Origin: Seonamhaeicola maritimus
GTDB taxonomy: Bacteria > Bacteroidota > Bacteroidia > Flavobacteriales > Flavobacteriaceae
Assembly (NCBI RefSeq): GCF_008056315.1
Contig: NZ_VRKQ01000008.1
Coordinates: 1,816,957-1,880,956 of the forward strand
Reading direction: 5' to 3'
DNA length: 64,000 nucleotides
The first letter of the stretch is position 1. Every line of letters starts with the position of its first letter. A program made the position numbers and the translations under genes. The notes below the pieces were generated by a model. That model made no database searches. It was not told the DNA's origin and saw only the letters and a list, made by a program, of their open reading frames with translations. This document shows, one piece after another, positions 62,964 to 64,000 of this stretch.

Positions 62964-62980
62964 TTGGCACGCTGTTTGGT
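62964..62980 (+). promoter_or_regulatory. Sigma-54-like element before the second secreted repeat protein
   Basis: TTGGCACGCTGTTTGGT matches TGGCAC-N5-TTGC except for G in place of the last C. It lies about 37-53 bases before the ATG at 63017. Spacing is identical to the element before the paralogue. Confidence 0.45.
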
Positions 62981-63016
62981 ATTATTGAAGTGTATTCACA
63001 TTTAAACTTTATAATT

Positions 63017-64000
63017 ATGAAAAAATTAATATTTATAATTGCAGGCCTAATCCTTACAGGATTCACTGTTAACGCATCTACAACCAATTCAAATAACTTA
63101 TATGCCAATAGTTATATAGGTGGTTATAGTAATTCTTTCATTTTTGTAGAAAATGGTATTGAGTTTTCCGTTTTTAGAGATGGCCAATTCGATTTTAATA
63201 TTTTAAGAGGTAATTCTCGTTTAAATGTTTCCATTGGTTCACCTCATGTAAACGTTAGTTTCAATTCAGGATATAATTATAACGCATATGTTCAATATGA
63301 CGAATATGGTGCCATAATTCAAATTGAGAATACTCCAATTTACTATGACTATTATGGGCGCATTATTCAAGCTGGAAATGTGAATATTAATTACAATAAC
63401 TATGGTTATATAAATAGAGTTGGCGGATTATACGTTCATTATAACAGGTATAACGTATATTCTCATTTTACTGGTTACATTAACATTTACAATAGAAGTT
63501 ATGTTTACAGACCTTGGCATAGATACTACGCTATTCCATCATATAGACATTGTGTTGTATATAGTCGTCCTTACAGACAATATTATAGACCTGTAAGATA
63601 TGTGTACTCTAGACCATTTTATAATAATCATAGACCAGTATCATCTATTTATAGTAGACGAGGTAGTAATGTTGTTAGAAATAGAAGTTATGCAACTGTA
63701 AATAGAAGCTCAAGAAATGTTACTAGAGTTAATAGAAATGCTAATACTAGAAGAGATTTAGCCAAGGCTAGTTCATCAAGGCATTCTACTTCTAATAATA
63801 GAACAAGTGTAGCTAATAGAAATTCTAGAAATAGCAAATCTGAATCTGCTAGACGTAATACAACAACAAGAAATAATAATAGTATATCAAGATCAAGTGG
63901 CAGAACGAATTCTCAAATAAATAATACTAAACGAACGAGGGAAAGCGTTAGTAGAACAACAAGGCCATCAACAAGTAATAATAGGTCTTCAAATACTATA
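63017..64000 (+). CDS. Secreted repeat protein (second paralogue, 3' end outside the window)
   Basis: The frame is open from the ATG at 63017 to the right edge, giving at least 328 residues without a stop. A Sec signal peptide (MKKLIFIIAGLILTGFTVNAS) is followed by VENGIEFSVFRDGQFDFN and then YGxIxxxGNVxIxYN units (about residues 95-150), both shared with the protein at 59862. From about residue 165 the sequence becomes Tyr/Arg-rich, and from about 215 a long low-complexity tail of Arg, Asn, Ser and Thr. The tail should be basic and disordered. Function unknown; perhaps an envelope or matrix protein. Confidence 0.75.
   Translation, partial: MKKLIFIIAGLILTGFTVNASTTNSNNLYANSYIGGYSNSFIFVENGIEFSVFRDGQFDFNILRGNSRLNVSIGSPHVNVSFNSGYNYNAYVQYDEYGAIIQIENTPIYYDYYGRIIQAGNVNINYNNYGYINRVGGLYVHYNRYNVYSHFTGYINIYNRSYVYRPWHRYYAIPSYRHCVVYSRPYRQYYRPVRYVYSRPFYNNHRPVSSIYSRRGSNVVRNRSYATVNRSSRNVTRVNRNANTRRDLAKASSSRHSTSNNRTSVANRNSRNSKSESARRNTTTRNNNSISRSSGRTNSQINNTKRTRESVSRTTRPSTSNNRSSNTI

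Noticed and set aside
1-64000. CRISPR arrays, tRNA or rRNA genes, insertion sequences, prophage genes
   Set aside because: I saw no regularly spaced repeats, no cloverleaf-like conserved arms or rRNA sequence in the gaps, and no transposase or integrase motifs. Short structured RNAs could still be missed by eye.

Overview
The window is chromosomal DNA of a low-GC member of the Bacteroidota, almost certainly family Flavobacteriaceae. Signs: an AT-rich sequence; promoters of the Bacteroidetes type (TAnnTTTG -7 box) in front of many genes; A-rich leaders without Shine-Dalgarno sites; PorX (response regulator plus PglZ domain) and a cargo protein with a type IX secretion C-terminal domain; a bifunctional LpxC/FabZ; a TonB-linked beta-barrel receptor; and several families common in this group (DUF4251, DUF3817, DUF4258, DUF3667). 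I see no rRNA, tRNA, CRISPR array, insertion sequence, phage or replication origin.

Layout. 1-3.4 kb: a small accessory-looking block on the + strand (truncated serine hydrolase, CPBP protease, NAD(P)-binding oxidoreductase, leucine-rich-repeat scrap, membrane protein), ending in an imperfect inverted repeat. 3.5-11 kb: membrane, secreted and lipoprotein genes of poorly known function, an EF-G-like GTPase and a MscS-type channel. 11-15.7 kb: leuC-leuD-leuA-type synthase-leuB on the minus strand. 15.9-19.4 kb: housekeeping and unknown genes, including a divergent TruA-like protein. 19.4-26.8 kb: complete histidine operon hisG-D-C-B-H-A-F-IE (minus), preceded by an unannotated leader peptide and an attenuator. 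26.9-30.5 kb: fabG, a von Willebrand A membrane protein and a prohibitin-like protein. 31-38.4 kb: HD hydrolase, then lpxD, lpxC/fabZ, lpxA, efp, a second LpxD-like gene and sucD. 38.5-48.5 kb: porX, tsaE, two small genes, a TonB-type receptor, ald, a DUF4258 gene, proline dehydrogenase, aroB and an Lrp regulator. 48.5-54.8 kb: M14 peptidase and XRE regulator sharing palindromic sites, a PhnP-like metallo-hydrolase, a conserved protein of unknown function, bcp and an iron-sulfur-free nth. 55-64 kb: ECF sigma factor, uvrA, DUF3667 protein, two paralogous secreted repeat proteins (the second runs off the right edge), a type IX cargo protein and a Tat-exported GH109-like oxidoreductase family protein.

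Most genes form ordinary biosynthetic operons. The best new signal is regulatory: upstream of hisG the minus strand encodes a 17-residue peptide with four His codons among five, followed by overlapping alternative hairpins and an intrinsic terminator, the layout of classical ribosome-mediated attenuation. Other leads are repeated palindromes between the XRE regulator and the M14 peptidase, equally spaced sigma-54-like elements in front of both secreted repeat paralogues, a tandem 10-bp repeat in front of the type IX cargo gene, and two small genes (54 and 49 residues) that are easily missed. Function names rest on motif recognition by eye; no database search was run.
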